Shown: positions 7,504-16,400 of the stretch, piece after piece
How the letters are laid out: each line of letters starts with the position of its first letter
Numbering within the stretch: position 1 is the first letter of the stretch
Assembly: GCF_026239695.1 (NCBI RefSeq)
Contig: NZ_JAPIVS010000009.1
Location: 124,001-188,000, forward strand
Reading direction: 5' to 3'
Length of the DNA stretch: 64,000 bases
Origin: Pedobacter sp. MC2016-15
GTDB lineage: Bacteria; Bacteroidota; Bacteroidia; Sphingobacteriales; Sphingobacteriaceae
Translations under genes and position numbers: made by a program
Notes under the pieces: model-generated
The model's database searches: none
What the model saw: the letters and a program-made list of their open reading frames with translations, nothing else
What the model was told of the DNA's origin: nothing

Positions 7504-10275
7504 ATGAACTCATTTTTAACAAGCAGGGTATCCTGGATGCTGAGCGCAACGTTGCTGCTCACGGCATCGCTGGGCGTTGCGCAGACGGTACCCTCCCCAA
7601 AGCAGCATTTCGGCTTTAACATGGGCGACGATTATAAGCTGGCAAACTACACCCAAACAGTAGCTTACTATAAAAAGCTGGCGGCATCACCAAGGACAAA
7701 ACTCGTAGATATCGGGCTTACTGAAGAGGGGCGTCATGAATATATGATGGTAGTTTCCTCGCCGGAAAACATCAAAAACCTGGCGATGTACAAAGATATT
7801 GCCCAGAAGCTGGCACGTGCCGAAGGTCTCACCAACCAGCAGGCGCTAACCCTCGCCGCAAAAGGAAAAGCCGTGGTATGGATCGACGGAGGTCTGCACG
7901 CTACAGAAGTGGTAGGTGCAGCACAGCTGATAGAAACCATGTACCAGCTGACTGTCCGCAAGGATCCTGAAACGATGCGCATCCTGGATAACGTCATCGT
8001 GCTGCTCACGCATGCCAATCCCGACGGGATGGAGCTGGTTTCCAACTGGTATATGAAAGAGGCTGATCCCCTGAAAAGGAATACCGAGATCCCTACGCTG
8101 TACGAGAAATATATCGGTCACGATAACAACCGTGATTACTACATGATGAATACCAAAGAGGCCACCAACATGAGCAGGCAACTCTTCCTGGAGTGGTTCC
8201 CTCAGATTATGTATAACCATCATCAGCGAGGTCCGGAGGGATCGGTGCTTGCTGGTCCGCCTTACCGCGATCCTTTTAATTTTGTGTTTGATCCCCTGAT
8301 GATTACCGGTATCGACGCCCTCGGCGCAGCCATGTACAGCAGGCTCAACGTAGAGAACAAACCCGGGTATACCCGTTTAACAGGTTCCAGCTTCTCCACC
8401 TGGTATAATGGCGGCTTGCGTACTACCACGCAGTTTCACAACATGATTGGACTCCTTACTGAGATCATCGGGAATCCTACGCCAGAGAAAATCCCGCTGG
8501 TTCCTGCACGTCTTGTACCTAACGGGGCAACGCCTAATCCTGTTTTACCACAGGATGTATGGCACTTCCGCCAGTCGATCGATTATTCCGTGTCCCTCAA
8601 TTACTCTGTGCTGGATTATGCCGCACGTCAGCGCGATGAGGTCCTCTACAACATCTATAAGATGGGTAAAAACTCTATCGACAGGGGAAGCAAGGATAAC
8701 TGGACGCTGTCGCCAAAACGTACAGATGCCATCACCCAGGCGTACAAAAGTGACCAGAAGACTGCCGGTGATAATGCCGGTACGGCAGGCGACCCAATGG
8801 GCTGGATGACCCGCGGGACAGATATTCCTATGAAGTATTACGATGCAGTGCTGAAGAACCCTGCCAACCGTGATGCCAGGGGATATATCATCTCTGCTGA
8901 TCAGCCAGATTTCCCTACAGCCATCAAATTTCTGAATGCCCTGATTAAGTCGGGAATCAGCGTTCAAAAGGCAACTACATCTTTCAGTGTAGAGGGAACT
9001 AACTATCCTGCCGGTTCGTATATCGTAAAGACCGACCAGGCATTCCGTCCGCATGTGCTCGATATGTTTGAGCCACAGGATCACCCTAATGATTTCCTTT
9101 ATCCGGGAGGGCCTCCGATCAGGCCTTATGATGCTGCGGGATGGACACTCGCTTTCCAGATGGGCATAAAGTTCGACCGTGTACTGAATAACTTTGGCGG
9201 ACCATTCGTCAAGATCCCTTATGGGCAGATCCAGGTTCCTCAAAAACAGGTAGTTCCTGCTGCTGGCAAAGGCTACCTGCTGAGTGCTCAGTTGAATAAC
9301 TCCTTTGCTGTGGCCAACGACCTGCTCAAAGCAGGGGTAGAAGTGTACCGCGTGCCCAAAGGTGCCGGCGGACTTGCCGAGACGGGAACGTGGTATGTTC
9401 CAGCAGGCGCTGCTGCCAAAGCAGTGCTGGATAAAGCAGATGCTACATTGGGCGTAAAAGCCATAGCAACAGATGAAATGCCTGCCGATGCAAAAAGGAT
9501 GACCTCACTGCGTATAGGACTGTGGGATCAGTATGGCGGTTCTATGCCTTCGGGCTGGTTGCGACTGCTGATGGAGCAGAATCATTTTGAGTATACCAAG
9601 GTCTTTCCTCAGGAGATTGATGCTGGTGGCCTCAACAGCAAATATGATGTCATCGTGTTTGTCACCCGTGCAATACCTGCTATCGGCGGTGAGCAGCGCT
9701 CGTATTATGACCGCATGCCTAAGGCTGAAGATACCCCTGCAGAATTCCACAAGATGCTGGGTAAGATTACTCCCGAGAAATCCATTCCGCAGCTCAAATC
9801 CTTCCTCGAAGCTGGTGGGCATATCGTCACCATTGGCAGCAGCGCCAACCTGGCTTACCATCTGGGCTTGCCGGTTCACAGTGCACTTGTAGACAAAGAC
9901 AACAAACCACTGCCTGGTACCAAATACTATATCCCTGGAAGTATCCTGCATGCGAGTGTAGATCCTGCCGTGCCTGCTGCCTGGGGTATGCCGGCCGATG
10001 TGGATGTGAACTTTGACAACAGCCCTGTCTTTAAACTCGATGATGATGCTGCGAAAAAAGGCGTAACGCCTGTATTGTGGTTCCCTACGGATAAGCCACT
10101 GCGCAGCGGATGGGCATGGGGACAATCTTACCTCAAAGATGGTGTTGCTGGATTTGTCGCTTCAGTAGGGGCGGGCAAGTTATACACTTTTGGTCCGGAA
10201 ATTACCTTCAGAGGGCAGTCGCTTGGCACCTTTAAGTTATTATTCAACCAATTTTACGGTATGTCTGCGGAGTAA
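7504..10275 (+). CDS. Exported M14-family zinc carboxypeptidase-like protein (second copy)
   Basis: A 923-residue paralog of the protein at 3279-6035, with the same architecture: signal peptide ending near residue 27 (GVAQ), HxxE zinc motif at His132-Glu135, HDNNRD, YNHHQRG and a long C-terminal region. Long blocks such as GPEGSVLAGPPYRDPFN are identical between the copies, while the linker near residues 410-430 and several loops differ, which fits duplication followed by specialisation. It is the last gene of the peptidase operon: a strong hairpin terminator follows 31 bp after the stop. Substrate is not evident from the sequence. Confidence 0.88.
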   Translation: MNSFLTSRVSWMLSATLLLTASLGVAQTVPSPKQHFGFNMGDDYKLANYTQTVAYYKKLAASPRTKLVDIGLTEEGRHEYMMVVSSPENIKNLAMYKDIAQKLARAEGLTNQQALTLAAKGKAVVWIDGGLHATEVVGAAQLIETMYQLTVRKDPETMRILDNVIVLLTHANPDGMELVSNWYMKEADPLKRNTEIPTLYEKYIGHDNNRDYYMMNTKEATNMSRQLFLEWFPQIMYNHHQRGPEGSVLAGPPYRDPFNFVFDPLMITGIDALGAAMYSRLNVENKPGYTRLTGSSFSTWYNGGLRTTTQFHNMIGLLTEIIGNPTPEKIPLVPARLVPNGATPNPVLPQDVWHFRQSIDYSVSLNYSVLDYAARQRDEVLYNIYKMGKNSIDRGSKDNWTLSPKRTDAITQAYKSDQKTAGDNAGTAGDPMGWMTRGTDIPMKYYDAVLKNPANRDARGYIISADQPDFPTAIKFLNALIKSGISVQKATTSFSVEGTNYPAGSYIVKTDQAFRPHVLDMFEPQDHPNDFLYPGGPPIRPYDAAGWTLAFQMGIKFDRVLNNFGGPFVKIPYGQIQVPQKQVVPAAGKGYLLSAQLNNSFAVANDLLKAGVEVYRVPKGAGGLAETGTWYVPAGAAAKAVLDKADATLGVKAIATDEMPADAKRMTSLRIGLWDQYGGSMPSGWLRLLMEQNHFEYTKVFPQEIDAGGLNSKYDVIVFVTRAIPAIGGEQRSYYDRMPKAEDTPAEFHKMLGKITPEKSIPQLKSFLEAGGHIVTIGSSANLAYHLGLPVHSALVDKDNKPLPGTKYYIPGSILHASVDPAVPAAWGMPADVDVNFDNSPVFKLDDDAAKKGVTPVLWFPTDKPLRSGWAWGQSYLKDGVAGFVASVGAGKLYTFGPEITFRGQSLGTFKLLFNQFYGMSAE

Positions 10276-10305
10276 TCACAAATAATACTCCTATAAATGT
10301 ATCCC

Positions 10306-10340
10306 GAGTCCGGCTATTTTAGCCGGGCTCTTTTGTTTTC
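10306..10340 (+). terminator. Rho-independent terminator after the peptidase operon
   Basis: An 11-bp stem (10306-10316 with 10320-10330, one G-T wobble) closes a TTT loop and is followed by TTTTGTTTT. It lies 31 bp past the M14 stop. Confidence 0.85.
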
Positions 10341-10587
10341 ATTTAAAACAAACTTTGTTTACTCCAAATTTCTCTTCTTTTTTTATTATTACATGATTTC
10401 TATCTAAAAACATTAAAATATTGTGTTGATATATGTAATGAAGCGGTTTTAGTGTCATATAATTTATGATTAATCCATAATATTCTGAATAAAATCATAA
10501 ATATTAGTGATGATGGGTCAAAAGTCTCATGATTTTCTGATAAAAGTCAGTATATTGAGTTAATTATTTAAATTAACCCTCTTAATT
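10341..10587. other. AT-rich intergenic region upstream of the ammonium transporter
   Basis: No coding potential seen. It holds two AT-rich inverted repeats: TTTATGAT at 10463-10470 with its complement at 10494-10501, and GTTAATT at 10559-10565 with AATTAAC at 10571-10577. The second lies 11-29 nt before the amt start codon. I could not place a convincing promoter or a sigma-54 site by eye. Confidence 0.5.
10559..10577. promoter_or_regulatory. Inverted repeat just upstream of the amt start
   Basis: Perfect 7-bp arms GTTAATT and AATTAAC flank ATTTA. The position immediately before the start codon of the ammonium channel suits a protein-binding site or a small hairpin affecting translation. 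Function is inferred from position only. Confidence 0.35.
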
Positions 10588-11949
10588 ATGACAAAAATTA
10601 CGCTAAAGCAGATTATTCCATTTGCAATTCTGGCAATTGTTGCCATCGCCTCACTATTTATCCCCTTAAAACCAAATTTTGATGAGGGAAAATACAATGC
10701 AGCTGACGTTGCCTGGGTTTTGGTGGCAACAGCCCTGGTATTTTTGATGACTCCCGGTCTGGCTTTCTTCTACGGCGGTATGGTACACAGAAAAAATGTG
10801 ATCTCCACCATGATTAAAAGTATTGTATCCGCAGGGATCATCAGTGTACTGTGGGTAGTGGTAAGTTTTAGTTTAGCCTTCGGGGACAGTATCAATGGTC
10901 TGATTGGTAATCCAACTACATTTCTGTTCTTCCAGAATGTAAATTCCGGTCCGTCGTGGAGCCTGGCGCCAACTGTTCCATTAACCCTCTTCGCACTTTT
11001 CCAGCTGATGTTCGCTATCATCACTCCCGGACTTGTCGTAGGAGCCGTTGCAGAACGTATCCGTTTCACCTCCTACATCCTGTTTATCGTTCTGTTTGCC
11101 GTTTTTGTGTATTCACCACTGGCGCACTGGACCTGGCATCCTGAAGGTATCCTGTTCAAAATGGGCGTACTGGATTTCGCAGGAGGTACTGTAGTACATA
11201 TCTCAGCAGGGATGGCTGCACTGGCCGGTGCCCTTGTCCTCAAAAGAAGAAGAGTTCACCAGGAACATCTTGAAGTTCCGCCTGCAAATATTCCATACGT
11301 ATTAATTGGTACAGGTCTGCTATGGTTTGGCTGGTTTGGTTTCAATGCCGGTTCTGCATTGGGAGCGGGTAGTCTTGCAGTATCAGCCTTTGCCACTACC
11401 AATGTTGCTGCGGGTGCGGCAGGTCTTTCATGGATGTTCTTTGATGTTATCCGTGGCAAAAAACCTTCGGTTCTTGGTTTCTGTATCGGTGCCGTAGTTG
11501 GTCTTGTAGCCATTACACCTGGTGCCGGGTTTGTCGCCATTCCTCAAAGTATATTTATCGGCGCATTTGCTGCTGTAGTTTCTAATATGGCTGTTGCCTG
11601 GAAATCAAAAACCAGCCTTGATGATACCCTTGATGTATTCCCTTGCCACGGCGTAGGAGGTATTACCGGTATGCTGCTTACAGGCGTTTTTGCCACCAAG
11701 ACAGTAAACCCTGCGGGTGTTGATGGCTGGTTTTATGGTAATCCTGATTTCTTCTTCACCCAGTTAAAGGGAGTGCTCATCGTAGCAGTATTCAGCTTTG
11801 TAGTTTCATTTGTGATCTTCAAACTGGTAAATATGATCGAGCCTATCCGTGTAACGCAGGAAGAAGAAGAGGAAGGACTGGATGCAAGTCAGCATAATGA
11901 GAAGTATTCTCAGGGCTCACTCATTCTGGATCCCGGCGCTCCACACTGA
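10588..11949 (+). CDS. amt: Ammonium transporter (Amt family)
   Basis: A 453-residue inner-membrane channel with about 11 hydrophobic helices after a short N-terminal anchor. Family signatures are clear: the Amt pattern LDFAGGTVVHISAG (His204, first pore His) and PCHGVGGITG (His354, second pore His), plus FFYGGMV and WFGFNAGS. It conducts ammonium/ammonia into the cell when nitrogen is scarce. The C-terminal tail (EEEEEGLDASQHNEKYSQG) resembles the cytoplasmic tail that PII proteins contact, but no PII (glnK) gene is adjacent. A BBP2-type porin follows 96 bp downstream, an arrangement that may pair outer- and inner-membrane ammonium passage. Confidence 0.95.
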   Translation: MTKITLKQIIPFAILAIVAIASLFIPLKPNFDEGKYNAADVAWVLVATALVFLMTPGLAFFYGGMVHRKNVISTMIKSIVSAGIISVLWVVVSFSLAFGDSINGLIGNPTTFLFFQNVNSGPSWSLAPTVPLTLFALFQLMFAIITPGLVVGAVAERIRFTSYILFIVLFAVFVYSPLAHWTWHPEGILFKMGVLDFAGGTVVHISAGMAALAGALVLKRRRVHQEHLEVPPANIPYVLIGTGLLWFGWFGFNAGSALGAGSLAVSAFATTNVAAGAAGLSWMFFDVIRGKKPSVLGFCIGAVVGLVAITPGAGFVAIPQSIFIGAFAAVVSNMAVAWKSKTSLDDTLDVFPCHGVGGITGMLLTGVFATKTVNPAGVDGWFYGNPDFFFTQLKGVLIVAVFSFVVSFVIFKLVNMIEPIRVTQEEEEEGLDASQHNEKYSQGSLILDPGAPH

Positions 11950-12045
11950 TTGTTTCAGGACTCAACGGCGCTCATCCCACTGGCGCCAAACGATAAATAA
12001 CCTGCTGACCACCCGGTGAATTTAGAAGTGTAAAATTCTCCCTTT

Positions 12046-13101
12046 ATGATTTTAAAACTGATTTCTACTGCATTTGCAGTGGCCCTGGCTAGCTATGTCT
12101 CTGCCCAAACGGTAATTCCCAACCTCCCCGTAGAAATTTCGGGCTCGGTGGATACCTATTACAAATACGATTTTGCTGATCAGCCAAACATTGGTACCAG
12201 CTTTGCGAACGACCATAATTCCGTGTCACTCGGGATGATCGACCTGCTCCTTAAAAAGACTACCGGTAAAGCTTCTTTCGTGGGTGAGCTTTCCTTTGGT
12301 CCCAGAGGGCAGTATGGTTCAATCCCCGAGGGTGACAAACCAGATTCTGAAAACTCTTTTCACATTCAGAACCTGTTTGTGAAGTATGCCTTCACGCCAA
12401 AACTGTCCGCAACTGCGGGATACATGGCTACCTTTATCGGGCTTGAAGTGATCTCGCCGTTGGGCAATTACAACTATTCTACCTCGTACCTCTTTACCAA
12501 CGGACCTTTCCAGAATGGCGGTATCAAGGTCAGCTATGAGTTCTCGCCAAAAGTTTCACTCATGGCCGGCTTGTTTAACGACTGGAATGTGTACCGTGAT
12601 GTCAACGGTGTTTCACACTTTGGTGCACAACTTACCCTCGCTCCTGCAGAAGGACTCGTTACTTACCTGAACATGCTTACTGGAAGAGTAGCCGGGATGG
12701 GCGGCAGTGGCAGCATCTATGACCTCACCAGCACCTATCAGGCTACGGAGACCGTTAAGCTCGGTCTCAATGCCGCCACCTACAATGTCAGCAACAACAT
12801 GGGCGGATATAGCGGTGCGGCACTTTATCTGCAAAATGCTTTTACAGAAAACTTCTCTCTCGGCCTTCGGGGAGAATATTTTAAATCCAAAGATGAAGCT
12901 GAGGGCATCACCTTCGCCGGTGTAGTTCCCGGTGAGTCTGTAACTGCAGTTACCCTCTCGGCAAACCTCAAAGCCGGAGGCCTCACTTTTATCCCCGAAA
13001 TCAGAATGGATAACGCCTCCTCCAACCAGTTTGTAAAACACAACCTCGACCCTGCAAAGACTGCTTCCCAGTTCTCGCTGGCAGCAGTTTATGCCTTTTA
13101 A
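12046..13101 (+). CDS. Outer-membrane beta-barrel porin (BBP2/OmpL-like)
   Basis: A 351-residue protein with a signal peptide (cleavage after YVSA, residue 20) and alternating beta-strand pattern ending in the aromatic VYAF, typical of outer-membrane barrels. The N-terminal VEISGSVDTYYKYDF and the VISPLGNYNYSTSYLFTNGP stretch match my recollection of the putative beta-barrel porin-2 family. It follows amt with a terminator after it and none obvious between, so the two are probably co-expressed, perhaps under nitrogen limitation. The solute it passes is not shown by the sequence. Confidence 0.8.
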   Translation: MILKLISTAFAVALASYVSAQTVIPNLPVEISGSVDTYYKYDFADQPNIGTSFANDHNSVSLGMIDLLLKKTTGKASFVGELSFGPRGQYGSIPEGDKPDSENSFHIQNLFVKYAFTPKLSATAGYMATFIGLEVISPLGNYNYSTSYLFTNGPFQNGGIKVSYEFSPKVSLMAGLFNDWNVYRDVNGVSHFGAQLTLAPAEGLVTYLNMLTGRVAGMGGSGSIYDLTSTYQATETVKLGLNAATYNVSNNMGGYSGAALYLQNAFTENFSLGLRGEYFKSKDEAEGITFAGVVPGESVTAVTLSANLKAGGLTFIPEIRMDNASSNQFVKHNLDPAKTASQFSLAAVYAF

Positions 13102-13111
13102 TTGATTATCG

Positions 13112-13145
13112 CCAACCTGCTCCATATGGCAGGTTGGTTTTTTTT
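13112..13145 (+). terminator. Terminator after the amt-porin unit
   Basis: Perfect 9-bp stem (CCAACCTGC at 13112-13120 with GCAGGTTGG at 13129-13137) followed by eight T. Confidence 0.9.
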
Positions 13146-13219
13146 GCTGCCAAAAATCGGCGTTCATGAGACATTTGGGGCAATAAAAACAAAAACTCCC
13201 AGTTATAAATGTTTTAATT

Positions 13220-13227
13220 TACCTTTG
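13220..13227 (+). promoter_or_regulatory. Candidate -7 element (TACCTTTG) for the 77-residue protein gene
   Basis: Exact match to the Bacteroidota TAnnTTTG element, 16 bp before the ATG at 13244. No matching -33 TTG at the usual spacing, so support is partial. Confidence 0.35.
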
Positions 13228-13243
13228 AGCCAAGGAGAAGAAT

Positions 13244-13477
13244 ATGGGATTGAAGATGCGTATTACGTATAAAGACACTGACTATGTCTATGAGATTATC
13301 AATGGAGCAGAGATAAATAAGGATACTGCCGAGTTAAAGATAGTCCTGAATGGGTCAACTATTACATTATCAAAAGATATCAGTAAAATATGGGTACAAC
13401 AAGACGGGGACGTTACCATTGAACCGGATTTTGCCCAGGCATTAGGCCGCTCGGTATCGCTGCGTTACCGCATGTAG
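13244..13477 (+). CDS. Small uncharacterised protein (77 aa)
   Basis: A 77-residue soluble protein with no signal peptide and a beta-rich pattern (short strands separated by D/N turns, e.g. YKDTDYVYEI, TAELKIVLNG, DVTIEPDFAQ). The start at 13244 is preceded by a good purine-rich ribosome site (AAGGAGAAG); an ATG four codons later is the alternative. It stands alone between the porin terminator and the molybdenum cofactor operon, 113 bp upstream of the latter. I do not recognise the family. Confidence 0.65.
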   Translation: MGLKMRITYKDTDYVYEIINGAEINKDTAELKIVLNGSTITLSKDISKIWVQQDGDVTIEPDFAQALGRSVSLRYRM

Positions 13478-13545
13478 ACCATTTTTTATTGCTTTCATAC
13501 CAGCCCTGGCCTGGCTGTCCGTAAACATATCAGCGAATTTGATGT

Positions 13546-13553
13546 TATCTTTG
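13546..13553 (+). promoter_or_regulatory. Candidate -7 element (TATCTTTG) of the molybdenum cofactor operon
   Basis: Exact TAnnTTTG match that would start transcription near 13558, about 33 nt before the xdhC start. A clear -33 element is not visible. Confidence 0.4.
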
Positions 13554-13590
13554 TTATCAGCAAAGACAATAAACGGTACAGTTTAATCAT

Positions 13591-14745
13591 ATGAAAGAGA
13601 TATCAGATATCATTGCAGCCTATAACAAAGCGTCAGGGGAAGGAAAGAGAATGGCACTGGCTACTGTCGTTCATGTAGAAGGGTCCTCTTACCGACGTCC
13701 CGGAGCCAGAATGCTGGTCACCGATGATGGTATGTTAACGGGTGCAATCAGCGGCGGCTGCCTTGAAGGTGATGCCCTGCGCAAGGCACTGCTCGTGATC
13801 AATCAGCAGCAGAACAAGCTGGTTACCTATGATACTTCAGATGAAGATGATGCCAAGTTTGGTGTACAGCTGGGCTGTAACGGCATTGTGCATATTCTGT
13901 TTGAGCCGATCAATGCCGATCTGGAGCTCCATCCCATACATCTCTTGCAGGAATTATCCTCAAAGCGGCAGGAAGGCGTGCTTGTCACCCTTTTCTCTTT
14001 ATCACATCCTCAGCTTACCGTTCCCGGAACCTGTTTACTGGTACTGCCGGAAACTGCCGTTTCAGAATACGTGTCCACTGATCGGTATGGCCCTGAACTA
14101 CTCGCTGATGCCAATCATGCCATGCTTACCAAACAATCATTTATCAGCGATTACCTCTTTGGAGAACACCTGCTCACTGCATTTGTAGAATTTGTCAGGC
14201 CTCCCGTAGCGCTGGTGATCGCCGGTGCGGGTAATGATGCTTTTCCGCTGGCAGCGATGGCAAACATCCTGGGCTGGGAAAGTACAATCGTGGATGGACG
14301 TGCCACACACGCCAGTCTGCAGCGTTTTCCAGATGCCGGAAGGGTCCTTGTGGCTAAGCCGGATGAGGTGCTTTCACAAATTCCGGTAGATGATCAGACG
14401 GTTTTTATCCTGATGACACATAACTACAATTACGATCTTGCCCTGCTGAAAAATCTGATCCGGCAGGAACAGCCTTTTTATATCGGTAGTCTTGGCCCAA
14501 AGAAGAAGCTGGAGCGGATGATTGATGACCTGCAGGAGCAGGGGTTAACACTGAACCCGGAGCAGATGCACAGAATCTTCGGTCCTGTAGGGCTCGATCT
14601 GGGTGCTGAAACTGCCGAGGAGATTGCGCTGTCTGTTGCTGCAGAGATCAAGAAAGTACTTACTAAAACCTCTGGTCTGTCCCTCAGGGATAAACTGGAG
14701 CCAATACACCAGCACCGTTTAAATAAAACGATTATAGAGCTATGA
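13591..14745 (+). CDS. xdhC: XdhC/CoxI-family molybdoenzyme maturation protein
   Basis: A 384-residue protein with the two XdhC domains. The N-terminal XdhC/CoxI domain shows VEGSSYRRPGARM and GAISGGCLEGD. The C-terminal Rossmann part starts around VALVIAGAGNDAFPL (about residues 206-220) and ends near TAEEIALSVAAEI. XdhC proteins bind molybdenum cofactor and mediate its sulfuration and insertion into xanthine dehydrogenase-family enzymes. It opens a Moco operon and overlaps the next gene by 4 bp (ATGA), implying coupled translation. No xanthine or aldehyde oxidase subunit is in the window, so its client enzyme lies elsewhere. Confidence 0.9.
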   Translation: MKEISDIIAAYNKASGEGKRMALATVVHVEGSSYRRPGARMLVTDDGMLTGAISGGCLEGDALRKALLVINQQQNKLVTYDTSDEDDAKFGVQLGCNGIVHILFEPINADLELHPIHLLQELSSKRQEGVLVTLFSLSHPQLTVPGTCLLVLPETAVSEYVSTDRYGPELLADANHAMLTKQSFISDYLFGEHLLTAFVEFVRPPVALVIAGAGNDAFPLAAMANILGWESTIVDGRATHASLQRFPDAGRVLVAKPDEVLSQIPVDDQTVFILMTHNYNYDLALLKNLIRQEQPFYIGSLGPKKKLERMIDDLQEQGLTLNPEQMHRIFGPVGLDLGAETAEEIALSVAAEIKKVLTKTSGLSLRDKLEPIHQHRLNKTIIEL

Positions 14746-15362
14746 GTAAAATAGCCATCATTATTCTTGCGGCAGGTTCCTCATCGCGACTGGGATCACC
14801 AAAACAGCTATTGTCATACCAGCATAAAAGTTTGTTGTCGCACACCATTGAGGCAGCCAAAAATACCGCAGATAGCAATGTAGTTGTTATCTTAGGGGAT
14901 AAACATGAAGCTATTGCAGCGGATATTGAACCTTTGGGAGTAAATATCATTTACAATACCGCATGGGAAGAGGGAATGAGCTCATCCATCAGGACTGGTT
15001 TATCAGCACTGCTGAACTTCAATCCTGAAGAAAATACTTCAGTAACTGGAGATACAGATCTGGATGGTGTTATTTTAACCGTATGCGATCAGCCCTTCCT
15101 CAGTTCAGTTGTGCTGCAGGCTTTGGCGGATCAGGCAAAACATTCCGGAAAAAGTATTGTTGCCAGTGCATACAAGGGAACTTTAGGCACGCCGGTTTAC
15201 TTTGCTAAGCAGCATTTTCAGGAGCTGCTGGAGCTTAAAGGAGCCGAAGGTGCCCGTAAGCTGCTCAAAAAACATGAAGCTGAGGTAGCTTCAGTACCCT
15301 TCGAAAAAGGGGAAATTGATATAGATACACAAGAGGATTATCAAAAGCTAATCTCTCAATAA
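14742..15362 (+). CDS. MobA/MocA-like molybdenum cofactor nucleotidyltransferase
   Basis: A 206-residue NTP-transferase-like protein. The N-terminal LAAGSSSRLGSPKQLL is the nucleotide-binding signature, and VCDQPFL (around residues 109-115) is the metal-binding region seen in MobA and MocA. Such enzymes add GMP or CMP to the molybdopterin cofactor. Coupling to xdhC suggests it makes the dinucleotide form used by xanthine dehydrogenase-type enzymes, where MCD (MocA activity) is usual; sequence alone does not settle GTP versus CTP. Confidence 0.85.
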   Translation: MSKIAIIILAAGSSSRLGSPKQLLSYQHKSLLSHTIEAAKNTADSNVVVILGDKHEAIAADIEPLGVNIIYNTAWEEGMSSSIRTGLSALLNFNPEENTSVTGDTDLDGVILTVCDQPFLSSVVLQALADQAKHSGKSIVASAYKGTLGTPVYFAKQHFQELLELKGAEGARKLLKKHEAEVASVPFEKGEIDIDTQEDYQKLISQ

Positions 15363-15369
15363 CGATAAA

Positions 15370-16350
15370 ATGATAAAAGACTCTTACAACCGTATACACA
15401 ATTACCTGCGTATCTCGCTTACAGATAACTGTAACCTGCGCTGTTTTTACTGTATGCCAGAAGAAGAGTATGAGTTTACACAGGCTTCCAAACTGATGCA
15501 GGCTTCCGAGATTGAAAGCCTTGCCAGAACCTTCGTAGCAGAGGGCGTCAATAAAATCCGTCTTACCGGTGGCGAACCACTCGTGCGTAAAGATGCAGCT
15601 CAGATCATTTCAGCACTGGGAAGAATGAATATCGATCTCTCCCTCACCACCAATGGTGCTCGTGTGCATGATTTCATCGACGTATTTCTGAAAGCCAATA
15701 TCAAATCTATTAACGTCAGTCTGGATACCCTGCAGGCTGATAAGTTTCAGATCATTACCAGAAGAAATATCTTTCAGCAGGTAAAAGATAACATCAACTT
15801 ATTGCTGCAAAACCAGATCCGCGTCAAGATCAACGTGGTCGTGATGAAAGGGCTCAACGATATGGAAATCGTCGATTTTATCGAATGGACAAAAGATCAG
15901 CCTATAGAAGTCCGTTTTATTGAGTTCATGCCTTTTGCAGGAAACCGCTGGACAAGCAACCAGGTAGTTTCGCTGGAGGATATACTGAACCTGGTATCTT
16001 CCCGTTATCAATATATAGCCCTTCCGGGTGGAGCAAACGATACGGCCAAACATTACCAGGTGCCGGGGCATGCAGGCTCATTTGCTGTAATCAGCACCAT
16101 GAGCGCACCCTTTTGCGGTACCTGCAACAGAATGCGTTTAACGGCCGACGGGAAACTGAAGAACTGTCTTTTCTCGGAAGCAGAAACAGATCTGCTGGGC
16201 CCTTTGAGAATGGGAGAGGATGTGCTGCCACTGATTTATCAATGTATCGGCAGCAAGGCTAAAGCCCTCGGCGGGCAATTCTCCGGCTTATTTGAAACCA
16301 TAGAGGCTGATACGATCCATAACAGAAGTATGATCACGATCGGGGGATAG
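15370..16350 (+). CDS. moaA: GTP 3',8-cyclase MoaA
   Basis: A 326-residue radical SAM enzyme for the first step of Moco synthesis, converting GTP to 3',8-cyclo-7,8-dihydro-GTP. The N-terminal cluster motif CNLRCFYC supplies Cys21, Cys25 and Cys28. The second, substrate-binding cluster is Cys249, Cys252 and Cys266 (CGTCNRMRL ... KNCLF). The essential C-terminal Gly-Gly tail is present (ITIGG). TGGEP (67-71) is the SAM-binding loop. It lies 7 bp after the MobA-like gene in the operon. Confidence 0.97.
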   Translation: MIKDSYNRIHNYLRISLTDNCNLRCFYCMPEEEYEFTQASKLMQASEIESLARTFVAEGVNKIRLTGGEPLVRKDAAQIISALGRMNIDLSLTTNGARVHDFIDVFLKANIKSINVSLDTLQADKFQIITRRNIFQQVKDNINLLLQNQIRVKINVVVMKGLNDMEIVDFIEWTKDQPIEVRFIEFMPFAGNRWTSNQVVSLEDILNLVSSRYQYIALPGGANDTAKHYQVPGHAGSFAVISTMSAPFCGTCNRMRLTADGKLKNCLFSEAETDLLGPLRMGEDVLPLIYQCIGSKAKALGGQFSGLFETIEADTIHNRSMITIGG

Positions 16351-16400
16351 TTTTTGATCCTGATCAGCTAAAGAATCTGTCTCATCAAAAATCTAACACT

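Noticed and set aside
8545..9243. 232-codon open frame on the minus strand
   Set aside because: It is a shadow of the second M14 gene and lacks protein-like motifs.
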